A DNA stretch of 64,000 nt. It comes from DASVTR01 sp036387475 (lineage in GTDB: Bacteria; Acidobacteriota; Blastocatellia; Pyrinomonadales; Pyrinomonadaceae). Below, piece after piece: positions 8,905 to 18,967 of the stretch (position 1 is the stretch's first letter; each line of letters begins with the position of its first letter). The notes beneath the pieces are model-generated. The model had not been told where the DNA came from, searched no databases, and saw nothing but the letters and a program-made list of their open reading frames with translations. The position numbers and the translations under genes were made by a program. Location: positions 186,001 to 250,000 of the forward strand of contig DASVTR010000008.1 in the NCBI GenBank assembly GCA_036387475.1, given 5' to 3'.

Positions 8905-10590
8905 ATGTTTTTATTAACGTCTAAAAAGTTTCGCATTGGTATCTTAGCTGGTCTGGTCTTTCTCGCCGCCGGTTTAGGATTCAGCGTACAGGCATTACAT
9001 GATGACGAAGGGCACCCTCACGGAGGCGGACCCAACGGGCAGCCTAATGGGCAACCATTGGTCGCTATGGGCAAGACGCCTTGTATTGGAGGAATGGCCG
9101 GAACGTTCCCCTGTCACAATGTTGACCTGGCTTCTTTTCTGCCACTAAAAGACATAGGAGGAGGCACGGTTAACGATCTGTGGGGATGGACTGATCCTCT
9201 CACGGGCAAGGAATACGCTATTGTCGGGCGCTCCAGCGGCACGTCTTTTGTCGATCTCAGCAACCCGGAACAACCCATTTATTTAGGAAATCTGCCGACT
9301 CATAGTGTTGATTCGCTCTGGCGTGGCATTAAGGTATATGCCAATCATGCTTTCATCGTCAGCGAAGCAGACAATCACGGAATGCAGGTGTTTGACCTCA
9401 CGCGACTCCGAGGCGTAGCTTCCCCACCCATCACCTTCACGGAAAACGCTCATTACGCTGGTTTCCGACGGGCGCATACTCTAGCGATCAATGAAGCGAC
9501 GGGATTTGCTTACGCTGCGGGCAGCAAGGACACTTGCTCTGGCGGCCTGCACATGGTAGACATACGTAATCCAATTGCACCTGTCTTTGCCGGTTGCGTC
9601 AATCAGGACGGTTACACTCATGAGACGCAATGTGTCACTTACCGCGGGCCGGACACGTTATACAAGGGTCACGAAATCTGCTTCAGTGCTAACGAGGACA
9701 CGCTCACCATCGTGGACGTGACAAATAAGAGCGCACCCCCCGTACAGTTGTCGCGGACGACCTATCTGGGCGTTCAGTATGCGCACCAGGGGTGGTTGAC
9801 GGAAGACCATAAACACTTCCTTCTTGACGATGAACTTGATGAACAAAAGAGCGGCGTTAACTCCACAACATTCATCTGGGATGTTGCCGATCTAAATGCC
9901 CCCTCTGTCAAAGGCAAATATACAGGTCAGAGTACCGCCATTGACCACAACCTCTATATTCGCGGGAACCGTGCTTACCAATCCAACTACCGGAGCGGTC
10001 TACGCATTCTTGACATCACTAATATCAGTTCGGCCAGCTTGAGCGAGCTGGCCTTCTTCGACATTTATCCGCTAGATGATGCTCCAGAGTTCAATGGCGC
10101 GTGGAGCAACTATCCATTCTTTTTGAGGGATATCGTCATCGTTGGTGGAATAGAACAAGGATTATTCGTCTTAAGGCCGACACACACACCAGCTCCGCTC
10201 CAGTTGATGCTCGACGAATCAGGTCCCGGTGCTAATCAAGCCGTGGCCCTGGATTCAATACTCTTTCTGAGAGACCCGTTCCCAATCGTAAATGCAGCAA
10301 ACTTACTGTTCAAAGGGACTGACCATAACACGAGAGTCGTTGTCTTTGTAAATAACTTACAATTAGCTCAAGGCGAAACCCCTTCCTCTTCCTCTGTCAT
10401 AGTCAGCCTGATTAGTAGTAATAACCAGCCTTACAACGTGACGGCAGAAAAGGTGAGACTCGTACCTGCCTTCAGCTTTGCGCAGGTGGTCTTCCGTTTG
10501 CCTGATAATCTCTCGCCCGGCACATATACACTAAAAGTAAAGGCGCATGGACAGGAGAGCAATTCCGGCACGATCAGGATTAAGAGTTAG
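8905..10590 (+). CDS. Secreted LVIVD-type beta-propeller protein (choice-of-anchor B style)
   Basis: 561 residues with an N-terminal signal (FRIGILAGLVFLAAGLGFSVQA). Residues about 80-430 form propeller-like repeats of the LVIVD type: YAIVGRSSGTSFVDLSNP, ANHAFIVSEADNHGMQVFDL, YAAGSKDTCSGGLHMVDIRNP and GNRAYQSNYRSGLRILDI, as in choice-of-anchor-B proteins. The last 125 residues (LMLDESGPGANQAVALDSIL to NSGTIRIKS) are closely similar to the C-terminus of the FG-GAP protein at 57,164, so they form a shared module, perhaps for surface attachment or sorting. Partners are unknown. Confidence 0.8.
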   Translation: MFLLTSKKFRIGILAGLVFLAAGLGFSVQALHDDEGHPHGGGPNGQPNGQPLVAMGKTPCIGGMAGTFPCHNVDLASFLPLKDIGGGTVNDLWGWTDPLTGKEYAIVGRSSGTSFVDLSNPEQPIYLGNLPTHSVDSLWRGIKVYANHAFIVSEADNHGMQVFDLTRLRGVASPPITFTENAHYAGFRRAHTLAINEATGFAYAAGSKDTCSGGLHMVDIRNPIAPVFAGCVNQDGYTHETQCVTYRGPDTLYKGHEICFSANEDTLTIVDVTNKSAPPVQLSRTTYLGVQYAHQGWLTEDHKHFLLDDELDEQKSGVNSTTFIWDVADLNAPSVKGKYTGQSTAIDHNLYIRGNRAYQSNYRSGLRILDITNISSASLSELAFFDIYPLDDAPEFNGAWSNYPFFLRDIVIVGGIEQGLFVLRPTHTPAPLQLMLDESGPGANQAVALDSILFLRDPFPIVNAANLLFKGTDHNTRVVVFVNNLQLAQGETPSSSSVIVSLISSNNQPYNVTAEKVRLVPAFSFAQVVFRLPDNLSPGTYTLKVKAHGQESNSGTIRIKS

Positions 10591-10816
10591 AAGGCTCCGC
10601 ACCGCGTGGTCTTAATTTTATCGTTATCCATAAAGGCGTTTTGCCTCGGCGCAATACGAGCATGAGGGAATGCGTGCGAGTCATTTACATCAATTGAAGG
10701 TCATAGACGCATTGAGGCGCAAAATGTACGGGCTGCGAGTCATATCAAATGTCAGTTGGCGTGCACAGATGCAAAAGCAGAAGGAGCGATGAACGTATAT
10801 CCAATCTTTAACCGCT

Positions 10817-11215
10817 CTAGCTGCTGCTTTTGACCGTGAAAGTGCCGGATTTTTTGTCAATTTCCTTGCCCGATTCATCCAAGAGAACGACTTCGGCTTT
10901 GTATTCTCCGCTGGTTACATCGTTTATTTCCAAAGACGCTCTGTCGCCGTTTGGCAAACTAACTTCTCCGTTAGACTTGAGACCGCCCGAAGTTTTTTCA
11001 ACTTTAAATAGCACTTTATACTTGCCCGTCTTTGAAATATTGGCGACGACGAAAACATTGTCGCCCGACTCAAAAGTCGTCGAGGACGGCTCGGCTCGGT
11101 CGTTTGTCCCGAAGCTAAAGCTGCTGATATTCGTCTTCGTCATACTCGTGCCGCACGCCGTCGCCATAAAAATTAAAATGACGAGGGCGAGCGTTGAGCT
11201 GATTTTATTTTTCAT
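10817..11215 (-). CDS. Small putative lipoprotein
   Basis: 132 residues. The signal MKNKISSTLALVILIFMATAC ends in a lipobox-like MATAC, although position -3 is Ala instead of the usual Leu. The mature part looks like one beta-sandwich domain (SGDNVFVVANISKTGKYKVLFKV, SGEYKAEVVLLDESGKEI). Probably lipid-anchored outside the cytoplasm. Function unknown; it is monocistronic. Confidence 0.7.
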   Translation of the reverse strand: MKNKISSTLALVILIFMATACGTSMTKTNISSFSFGTNDRAEPSSTTFESGDNVFVVANISKTGKYKVLFKVEKTSGGLKSNGEVSLPNGDRASLEINDVTSGEYKAEVVLLDESGKEIDKKSGTFTVKSSS

Positions 11216-11817
11216 ATTTGCTCCTGTGTTTTGATTTTTGTGAACCCGAAAATTGTAAATTAAACATCCAGGTCTAACAAGCGCCCTTGCTCCAAGCGCA
11301 GGCTTCCGCTCCGATTGTTACCGTATATTCAATCTTTAGTAGCTATAGGGCGAACCGCCAACAACCGAATGTATTGTGCCCGGGGCGCAAAATACATTCA
11401 ATAATATCCCTTATCGGGATGCGTGCGGGGAAAATTGCGGGGACTCAGAGGCAGACAGAGAACAGGTGGGAGCAAGAAGGACACTCAATAGCGGACTCAT
11501 TTTAAATATGGAAACTAAGTTGTCATATAGGCTTGCGAGCTGGATGTAAAAATTCAGACGACTCATTCACCCTCCCCCGGTAGCATCTCTTCATCTCGCG
11601 GCGCTCTCGGCTTGGTTGATGGCGGGGAGTTTCGGAGTGTGATGAGAAGGGTAAGAAAACATCAAGGCGATGCCTCAACCAGGCGCGCTAAAGCGTGAAC
11701 TCTCAACAGGTCACACCCAATCGCAATCCGCTGTAATATCAACACTGAGAGGTTGGCCCGCGAGAGGGTTAAGCTCTGCTCCTACAGCTATCATCTGCCC
11801 TTCTTTCAATCATCGCT
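11216..11817. other. Long intergenic region with a hairpin
   Basis: About 600 bases with no supported gene. It holds a 9-bp inverted repeat GAATGTATT/AATACATTC (11,367-11,375 and 11,391-11,399) around a GC-rich loop. A box GTCTAAC at 11,271 just before the lipoprotein gene resembles an attC end, but the rest of the site is not there. Confidence 0.4.
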
Positions 11818-12513
11818 CTAAGGTATTGAGAGCGTGCTGGGAAGTTCTTTAAAGAGCGCGCCGCGGACGCGGTCGGCGACGGCGCGGCCGCCCTCTTCCA
11901 GCTGATCCTCGTAGGCGATGGCCGGGTGCGTGCGTCGTGGCATTTGCGGAATGCGCACCTGTCCGATTCTCTTCTCCTGACGCTTGGGATCAAGCCGCCC
12001 CTCGATGAGAACCTTCGCGGTCTTCGGCGTGAAGACGTAATAGTTGATGACGACGACTTCTTCGTAGAAGAGGCCCACCATCCGTGTCTTAATCTCCATC
12101 CACAGGACATAGGCTTCGGTCTCAAGCCTCGCGCGCTCCATGGCCTCGGCCCGCTTCATTTTCCCGCCTTTGATAACGTTCAGGATAGGCCGCTCCTTTA
12201 ACCTCTCCATGCAGCTTTTGATAGCGTCCTTCTGCTCGTTAGTGTGAACCTCGTAGCCGTCCATCACGATCTCCGCGCCGACGATGATGGCGTTGACTGT
12301 GGCCGCAGGAAGTGTTGCCTGCGGTGCGGTCACAGTCTCCGGCCTGGTCTCTGTCTGCGCAGTTTGTCGGGGCGGAGAGGGATTCCGCTTGATACGCCTG
12401 CCGGATTGAGCCAGCGCCGACTGTGAAAGGCAGACGGTCGCTGCCACCGAGAGGGCCAAAATATATATACGTTTCCTGGCTGCGAACGCCGGGGCTTTCC
12501 TTTCACATCGCAT
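11818..12513 (-). CDS. Secreted protein of unknown function
   Basis: About 231 residues from ATG 12,513, which has AGGTG just upstream; an ATG at 12,543 is an alternative. A signal peptide ends near SQSALAQ, followed by a Pro/Thr/Glu-rich linker. The domain after it contains NAIIVGAEIVMDGYEVHTNE and a run of charged residues (LKERPILNVIKGGKMKRAEAM), then YEEVVVINYYVFTPKTAKVLIEGR. No known family recognised. It lies alone in low-density DNA. Confidence 0.6.
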   Translation of the reverse strand: MRCERKAPAFAARKRIYILALSVAATVCLSQSALAQSGRRIKRNPSPPRQTAQTETRPETVTAPQATLPAATVNAIIVGAEIVMDGYEVHTNEQKDAIKSCMERLKERPILNVIKGGKMKRAEAMERARLETEAYVLWMEIKTRMVGLFYEEVVVINYYVFTPKTAKVLIEGRLDPKRQEKRIGQVRIPQMPRRTHPAIAYEDQLEEGGRAVADRVRGALFKELPSTLSIP

Positions 12514-12891
12514 ATCGCACCTACGATCAGAGCACAGATGCAAGTTTCACTGGTAGGTTGGGCTGGTTGTGGAGCATGGAGCGCAACTCGCGTATATCTA
12601 TGCGAGATTCGATAGTGATACTCTCCATCCCATCCATACGAATTTCGATACGCTGCAAGCCGAGCTTGCAACTGCTGGCAGCTTTTGCTTTTGGCGGTCT
12701 AATACTTCATGACTTTTTACAGTTACCGGCTTTCACATACCCGGCAGCTTCGGCCTCCGCCACACTCAGACCCGATTATTCTATCGTGCTGTAGCAGTAA
12801 CCTGATAATTTTGGGATTAATCATCAGGCTCACTGCGAATCAATTATCGGAGAATTGTACATCTTCTTTAAGAACTAATCCGCATAAATTT

Positions 12892-13047
12892 AGCCAACTC
12901 ATTCAACCCGACGCCTCGATAGCCCGACAAGCATCATTCTTTGCGCTGACCCCTCATGCTCTGCGCACAAGGTAAGATGAGCGGTAACAGTTGGCAGGAG
13001 ACCTAAAATACCGCTATCGGCGGTCTAATGTGAGTTAGGCGTTACTC
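12892..13047 (+). other. Weak attC-like site (possible integron cassette remnant)
   Basis: The left part (AGCCAAC then TCATTCAACCCGACGCCTCG, followed by ATAGCC) matches the left half of the clear attC at 60,493 base for base over ATTCAACCCGACGCCTCGATAGCC. The right end is poorer: GAGTTAGGCGTTACTC at 13,032-13,047. At 156 bp it is longer than usual. The left half is convincing, the right half is doubtful. Confidence 0.45.
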
Positions 13048-13146
13048 CAATTATTACCAGCCAAACCGTGTTAACAAAAACGCCTGCTATCACGTCATCT
13101 TTAGCATCTGGGATTATTGCAAGAGCTATCGGAGGAAGGTGCCGTG

Positions 13147-14163
13147 ATGATTTTAAAGTCAAGGCCGGCTTTTGTTCTTCTTTTGTTCGTCATACTCTAC
13201 GCTTGCTGCAACCATGTCTCTTTTGCCGTTGAGACAAACGATGGCTCAATTATTGAGCGCAAAGCCTACTCCTTCCCAACTTATGAACAAGCGGTGAAAG
13301 ACACCGATGTAGAGGATTATGCGCCGAAAGAAGCATATCAAAGGGCCGTCAACGATTCTGGATTCGAGTTCCAAAAGCTAAAATATGTGAGCGAGGGGCT
13401 AAAAGTAATTGCCTATCTTTACAAGCCCGTGCGCGTCGAGGGGAGAATACTTCCTGCGATTATTTTCAATCGCGGAAGCACGGTACGAGGCGACATCGCA
13501 CCTGAATTGGTTGTTTTCTTCCACCGCCTGGCATCCGAAGGCTTCATAATTATCGCTCCAATGTACAGGCAAAGCGATGGCGGTGATGGCCGCGACGAAG
13601 TGGGAGGAGCAGATGTCAACGATTTGATGAACGTCGCTCCGCTCGCAAAGTCGCTCGGATTTATAGATATGAATAACCTGTTTATGTATGGGGAGTCACG
13701 CGGAGGGATGATGACCTACCAGGCGATCAAGAGGAGGTTTCCTGTTAATGCTGCGGCGGTCTTTGGCGCATTCACTGACATGGAGGCTCTCATAAAATAT
13801 CGGCCTCAGATATATCAGCCAAAGACGCTCAAACAAATCTGGCCCGACTTTGACATACGTAAGGATGAAATTATCAAATCGAGGTCAGCCCTCTACTGGC
13901 CGGAGATGTTAGATGCGCCGCTCCTCATCATGCACGGCGGAGCGGATTGGAGTGTGAATCCGAGCCAGTCTTTAACCATCGCTCAAAAGTTGCAGGACTT
14001 AGGGAAGACCTATGAGTTAATCATCTACGCAGAGGACGGGCACATCTTATCGCGTAATCAAGAAGACCGGGATCGGCGGGCAATTGCCTGGTTCAAGAAA
14101 CACATGAAACCCAAGTCATCGACAATAGGCTTTAAGTATTCCCCGCGCCAAACAACTCTTTGA
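13147..14163 (+). CDS. Secreted alpha/beta hydrolase (prolyl oligopeptidase-like S9 fold)
   Basis: 338 residues. ATG 13,147 follows GGAGGAAGG. A signal or lipoprotein-like leader (FVLLLFVILYACCN) precedes a hydrolase domain with the nucleophile motif GESRGG, the acid in HGGADWSVNP and the His in AEDGHILS, so the catalytic triad is complete. PAIIFNRGSTVRGD forms the oxyanion region. The substrate is likely a peptide or ester and cannot be given. Weak attC-like sites lie on both sides (12,892 and 14,147), so it may once have been a gene cassette. Confidence 0.8.
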   Translation: MILKSRPAFVLLLFVILYACCNHVSFAVETNDGSIIERKAYSFPTYEQAVKDTDVEDYAPKEAYQRAVNDSGFEFQKLKYVSEGLKVIAYLYKPVRVEGRILPAIIFNRGSTVRGDIAPELVVFFHRLASEGFIIIAPMYRQSDGGDGRDEVGGADVNDLMNVAPLAKSLGFIDMNNLFMYGESRGGMMTYQAIKRRFPVNAAAVFGAFTDMEALIKYRPQIYQPKTLKQIWPDFDIRKDEIIKSRSALYWPEMLDAPLLIMHGGADWSVNPSQSLTIAQKLQDLGKTYELIIYAEDGHILSRNQEDRDRRAIAWFKKHMKPKSSTIGFKYSPRQTTL

Positions 14164-14287
14164 GTCCGACCGCCCGACCATGACCAATACGGATTTGGCT
14201 CTCACTTCTGTTTATCTTTCTCCTCTTTCGATGCTGGAGCGCCGGGGAGGACTGGACAGACTGTGATCCGACCGGAGGGCGCTTGGC
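14147..14287 (+). other. Weak attC-like site at the hydrolase gene end
   Basis: GCCAAACAACTCTTTGAGTCCGACC overlaps the end of the hydrolase gene and resembles the left box of the clear sites; GGGCGCTTGGCAT at 14,278 resembles the right end of the site at 60,493 (ACGCTTGGCAT). The middle shows no shared block. Low confidence. Confidence 0.25.
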
Positions 14288-14426
14288 ATTTGCCGCTTGA
14301 TTCGGTCGTAGTCTTGATGGCTGCCACCAGACCCGCACTGGATGGGCTGTGTGAGTTGCCGACCGGCGCAAGGGCAGGAGAATAAATTGCGCTTCATCCC
14401 GCCCTTGCGCTGGCCCGCCACCGCCG

Positions 14427-17400
14427 CTAACGGTTAACGACCAACGTCGTGCTCACGGTCGCGCCGCCGCCCGTCGCCTTGATAATCACGCGCTGCGTTG
14501 CGGTCACGGCCTTGGTCGAGACCGTGAAAGTTCCCCTGTTGCTGCCAGCCGGGACTGTAATCTTCGCCACGGTCGGGTTCGCCACCGTCGGAGTGGCGCT
14601 CGCGAGCGTGACGATGAGGCCGCCTGCGGGCGCGGCGCATTCGAGCAGAACCGTCCCGGTCGCACTGACCCCGCCCTTGACAGGATTGGGGCTAATGGTC
14701 AGGGCGGAAGCCTTCGGCGGGTTGACCGTCAGGTCGCGCGAGACGCTGACGAGGCCCGCGCTCGCCGTGATCGTGCCCGTCACGGGCACGCCGCTCGAAG
14801 CCTTGACCGTGTAGCTGAAGGTCTTGGTCGTCACGCCAGCCGGGACCGTCACCGTCACCGGGAAGGTCGCGCCCGGGTGGGTCTCCTTGATTGTGACCAC
14901 GGTTCCGCCCGCTGGCGCTGGCCCTTCGAGGGTCAAGCGGCCCGTGCGCGTCGCCGGGCACCCGCCAACCGTCGGCACGTCGAGCGTGAAGTCTTTCAGG
15001 CGCTCGCCGCCCGTCATCACGCGGCCCTCGGTCGTGAAGACCTGGAACTCCGCGGCGCGCACGTTTCTGGACTGCGGGATCAACTCCGTCTCCGTCGGGA
15101 TGAGCGGCGCTGGCCCGCTAATTATCGCCGCCTGTAGAACCGCGGGCGGCGCTCCCTGCGTGACGCAGTCGGCGTTGACCAGAGGATCGTTGTCCTGGTC
15201 GCCCTGATAGAGCGGCTGGCCCGTGCACTGGTTGGTGACAACGCGCATCTGGACGTGCGTTGCCCTGGTCGCTGGCACGGCGAAGCTCCTGAGCGATAAC
15301 TGGTGAGCGAGCGGGCGGAACTGTCCAGCCGGGAAGGCATCCGCCGGGCTGGTGTAGACTTCCCTGTAGCCTACGTCCGGATTGCTGCAATTGTTCGTGG
15401 CAGAGGCCGTGCAGACGAGCACTTTGAACTGGCGCAGGGCCGCAGTGCGCAATTGCCGGGCCGTGTCGCCTGTGGGGTCGCTCCCATTCCAGGGCCGGTT
15501 GAGGGCGCTCACCTGTATGCGGCTGAAGCTCTGCGGGCCGTTGCCGGCCAGCTTGATGATGACGCGTCGGCCATCGACCGTGTTCGGCGAACTCATGTTG
15601 CCGAGTGACGCCCAGTTGGTGTCTTCCGAGTCGTCAATCAGGTTCAGGCGGTTGGCGTCGCTGAGGCCGTCGCCGCCCGCGACAGCGCCCTTCGCCTTCG
15701 AGGCGCGGTTGGTGGGCATGGCGACGATGAGCGTCTGCGCACCAGCCGTGATTTTCCGGGTGAAGCGCATCAGGCCGTAGCCTTCCGCCTGCGCGATAAA
15801 GTCATAAGTCCCAGGGGCCAGCTTCGCCGTGTCCGAATTGATGCTCGAACGCGGGTTGTTAGCATCGACGACCGTCGCCGGGTCCGTGTCGGCGATGTGG
15901 CGCGAGCGGGCCTGGAAGTGGCCGACGAAGATACGCGCCTTGACGGGCGCGCCGTTCTCTTCGAGGGCCATCGCCTTGAAGGTCACGGCGCAGTTGGCCT
16001 CCTTCGGCGACTCGAAGCTGGGGATGGGCTGCGTGTCTTCGCTCGTGTTGCTGTAGGCGGTGAGGCCCATGCCGCGCCGCGCGAATGCCCCCCACAACTC
16101 CTTCTGATTAGCGCCGCCGAAACGCATCATGTCGGCGGCCAGCACGGCGTCGCGCGCGTCGAGCATGCTCGGCCCGCCTGGCATCAAGAGGAAGGAGTCG
16201 AACGTGAGTTGAATCCAGCGGCGGTTGCCCGGGCACTGCTCGACGGGCCGTTTGCCGTCGGCGCACTCCTTCTGGAGCGCCATGTTCGTGGCCGGAAACT
16301 GCGCGTTGTACTTAAGGACGAGCGCCTGGCGGAGGTCGAAGTTCGTGGCGCTCCAGATTTCACCGTCGGCGTGCACCTGCGGACCCGCAGTGTCATAGCC
16401 GACGTTCGAGTAGTTGAGCGGACTCATGTTCATAGCAAAGTTGCGGATGCCCGTCGGGTTTCCGGTGACGTAAGCACCGACGGCGAACGGGTACGGGCTG
16501 CCGGCTGTCAGGCCGTAGGCGTTCAGGTATTCCACCGCCACTAGGTCTGACCAACTCTCGCCCATCGCGCCGCCCTGGTGGCCGTCGATGCTTCCGTCCG
16601 GCCCGCCGATCATGCGATTCGAGATGGCGTGCGTGTACTCGTGGCCGATGACAGACATGTCGTAGTCGCCGTCAACCATCGGCGGGTAGCCGACGTTCGG
16701 GAGCGGCTGCCAGAGGTACATGTTGGTGATGCCGGGGATGCCGTCGTTGGCTGTGAACTGGTTGGCGTTGTTGCGGCCCAGAAAGTCCGGCTGCGCGCCG
16801 TCAACGCCGCCCGCTTGCGCGTTGCCGATTTCGGGATCGGCGTCACCCGTGATGTTGTTGAGCGTTCCGCCCGACGAGCGGTTGCCGAAGTTGTTCTCCT
16901 GCAAGTTGTAGTTCTCTTCGGTGAAGCCGAGCATGTAGGCGAAGTCGTGCATGCGGTTGTGCATGGCGAAGAGGTTAGCCGTCGCCGCGTCAATGTCGTT
17001 GCGCTGCGGCGTGGCGAAGACCGTTTGCGAAGCCTTCTCCGTGTTCCACTGATTCGTCCAGGGGAAGCTGTAATCGCGCGTCGGGCTGACCGGGCGATAC
17101 TGCTCGCTGCCGTGTAGCGGGAAGGCCCAGCTCTCGCCGCTCATGGCGTTGTTGCCTCTGGTCGTCATCGTCGGGAGGTTGGTGCGGAAGTCGTAATCCC
17201 AGGGGCCGCGCGAGGCGAGGCTCTTGACTTCGACCCCGCAGCCGGGGACGGGGCTGCCGTTGACCGCGCTGACCCAGCAAAGCGTCTTGCGGATGTCGAT
17301 GCCGCTGCCGTCGGGCTGCGGCCAGAAGGACTTCCACTTGGGCGGATACGGGATTGTGACAGCCGTGCTGTTCTGCGTGAAAGTTCCGCCGTAGACGTAC

Positions 17401-18560
17401 GGGGCGGTTTGCGGCACTTCGTCACTGATGAAGGGGCAGACGCGAACCGTGTACTTCCCGGGCGCCACACCGTCCGCGGGGCTGTAAGTGACTGCCTCTG
17501 GACTCGTGCCGAGGTCTGCGGACTTGGCGACTTCGACGCCGTTATAGTCTAGGTGGATGACAACGTCGTTGACGGGGTTCGCGGCTGACGCCGTGACGAT
17601 GAGCTGCGTGCGGCCAGCGCCGACCTGAAAGTCAGTGCTGCCGCAAGCGTTCGGGTTCACACTGTACTCGCCTGTAAAGGCTGTGGACTCGCTCGGCAAG
17701 CCGCCTTCCTGGAACTGCTGGACGCGATTCTTGCGCACGAGGACAGCGCCGGTCTGCGCGTCAACGAAGTGCGTGTAGCCCAAAAGCTCGCCGCCGCGCA
17801 CGCTCAGGAAGAGAGTCTCGTAGACGGGTCGCACGCCGTTTACGGTCGGGAGCGCGCGCAGCCGCGCACGCTGCGGGTAGGAGAAGCCCGTGACGTTGAA
17901 CACAGTCCAGTCGCCCTGCGTCTTGGTCTCCGTCAGGCCGCCAACGTCAGCCGCGCGGCCTAAGTTGCTCACGGCCTTCAGCCAAGCCTGGTACGGGGTG
18001 AGGATCGCACCGCCGGGCGCGTCGCGGTCGCCCGCGCACGAGGACGAGACGTAAAAGACTTTGTCGCCGACGACGCCGACGGCGATCAGTCCGTCATGTG
18101 CTGCCGGCAGGTCGCCGAACTTCTGTCGGAAGAGGACGGAATGGCCGGGGTAGCCAGCCATCTTCTGGTCATTGAGTAGCTCCAGGTTAGCGAGGCCCGC
18201 GTCGGAGAGGCGGAACAGCTCGCGGTGCTCGCTGATGAAGGCCCGCGCGACCTGGACCGCGTCGCCTTGCAGCCCGCTCGCCAGGTAGCCGTCATATCTA
18301 ATCATTGAGTGGACCGTGCCGAAGCGATTCCAGCGGGTCGTCGCCCCCAGGCTCTGGGCGGCAGATAGCTGGGCGACAGTTGGCGCGATTGCACCAACGC
18401 GCTTGTCCAGATTGGGCTGGGCGGCCTGGTTGTCAGCCACCAGCGCCTGGGCGAGCGCGGTCGCGGGCGCAAGCGCCGTCAAGAGAGCGAGTGCCAGGAT
18501 GGCTAGGAAGACGTGTGTCGCTCGGTTGAATTTACAGGTAAACCCTTCAGCGGTTCTCAT
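14427..18560 (-). CDS. Large secreted M36 (fungalysin-type) metallopeptidase with Ig-like tail
   Basis: About 1377 residues. The second ATG (18,560) lies 7 bases from AAAGGAG and is preferred to the first. A signal peptide (FLAILALALLTALAPATALAQA) is followed by a propeptide region with PepSY/FTP character (about residues 30-300) and the catalytic domain with GHEYTHAISNRMIGG and downstream GESWSD, i.e. the HExxH zinc site and the third ligand Glu. The later part has a discoidin-like segment (DDSEDTNWASLGNMSSPNTVDG) and two or three Ig-like beta domains at the end (RTGRLTLEGPAPAGGTVVTI, ATGTVLLECAAPAGGLIVTL). It acts outside the cell on proteins. Confidence 0.9.
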   Translation of the reverse strand: MRTAEGFTCKFNRATHVFLAILALALLTALAPATALAQALVADNQAAQPNLDKRVGAIAPTVAQLSAAQSLGATTRWNRFGTVHSMIRYDGYLASGLQGDAVQVARAFISEHRELFRLSDAGLANLELLNDQKMAGYPGHSVLFRQKFGDLPAAHDGLIAVGVVGDKVFYVSSSCAGDRDAPGGAILTPYQAWLKAVSNLGRAADVGGLTETKTQGDWTVFNVTGFSYPQRARLRALPTVNGVRPVYETLFLSVRGGELLGYTHFVDAQTGAVLVRKNRVQQFQEGGLPSESTAFTGEYSVNPNACGSTDFQVGAGRTQLIVTASAANPVNDVVIHLDYNGVEVAKSADLGTSPEAVTYSPADGVAPGKYTVRVCPFISDEVPQTAPYVYGGTFTQNSTAVTIPYPPKWKSFWPQPDGSGIDIRKTLCWVSAVNGSPVPGCGVEVKSLASRGPWDYDFRTNLPTMTTRGNNAMSGESWAFPLHGSEQYRPVSPTRDYSFPWTNQWNTEKASQTVFATPQRNDIDAATANLFAMHNRMHDFAYMLGFTEENYNLQENNFGNRSSGGTLNNITGDADPEIGNAQAGGVDGAQPDFLGRNNANQFTANDGIPGITNMYLWQPLPNVGYPPMVDGDYDMSVIGHEYTHAISNRMIGGPDGSIDGHQGGAMGESWSDLVAVEYLNAYGLTAGSPYPFAVGAYVTGNPTGIRNFAMNMSPLNYSNVGYDTAGPQVHADGEIWSATNFDLRQALVLKYNAQFPATNMALQKECADGKRPVEQCPGNRRWIQLTFDSFLLMPGGPSMLDARDAVLAADMMRFGGANQKELWGAFARRGMGLTAYSNTSEDTQPIPSFESPKEANCAVTFKAMALEENGAPVKARIFVGHFQARSRHIADTDPATVVDANNPRSSINSDTAKLAPGTYDFIAQAEGYGLMRFTRKITAGAQTLIVAMPTNRASKAKGAVAGGDGLSDANRLNLIDDSEDTNWASLGNMSSPNTVDGRRVIIKLAGNGPQSFSRIQVSALNRPWNGSDPTGDTARQLRTAALRQFKVLVCTASATNNCSNPDVGYREVYTSPADAFPAGQFRPLAHQLSLRSFAVPATRATHVQMRVVTNQCTGQPLYQGDQDNDPLVNADCVTQGAPPAVLQAAIISGPAPLIPTETELIPQSRNVRAAEFQVFTTEGRVMTGGERLKDFTLDVPTVGGCPATRTGRLTLEGPAPAGGTVVTIKETHPGATFPVTVTVPAGVTTKTFSYTVKASSGVPVTGTITASAGLVSVSRDLTVNPPKASALTISPNPVKGGVSATGTVLLECAAPAGGLIVTLASATPTVANPTVAKITVPAGSNRGTFTVSTKAVTATQRVIIKATGGGATVSTTLVVNR

Positions 18561-18967
18561 TATCATTCTCCTTTAAATTGTCTGTGTTGGTCGGGCGGCT
18601 GAATCGGCTGCGGCCCCTGTCAAAACCTGCGAGGTTCAATCCCGTCGGTCATCAACGTGCGCAAGATTAGCCACGGGGGTTGAGGAAAACTTGAGGCATT
18701 CTTAAGTCTGGAAAGTCGGAAACTTGAGGCCCTGCCGGGTTTTGCGGACACCTTGGGCCAAATTTATCGTTTGGCGGGGATTTCAGACCCGAAGCGAGGA
18801 ATCTTGTCGAAAGCCTGGTTGAGGAGGAGGCGCGACGATTAGAAATGTCGCTATTTCATAACAGAGGCACAACAAAACGGGCCGGGCCGAGCCTTGCCCT
18901 GACGGTTATAGAGGATGGCGCTTTTGCTTAAAACGACAGCCAACGTCTATCACTCGTAATTTAAGTT
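18561..18967. other. Intergenic region, nothing supported
   Basis: About 400 bases between two genes on the minus strand. It contains the M36 gene leader (AAAGGAG next to the start). I see no gene, RNA or attC-like site. Confidence 0.4.

Noticed and set aside
11264..11290. GTCTAAC box before the lipoprotein gene, like an attC end
   Set aside because: The following bases (AAGCGCCCTTGC) do not match the inner box, and no partner end is seen at a normal distance.
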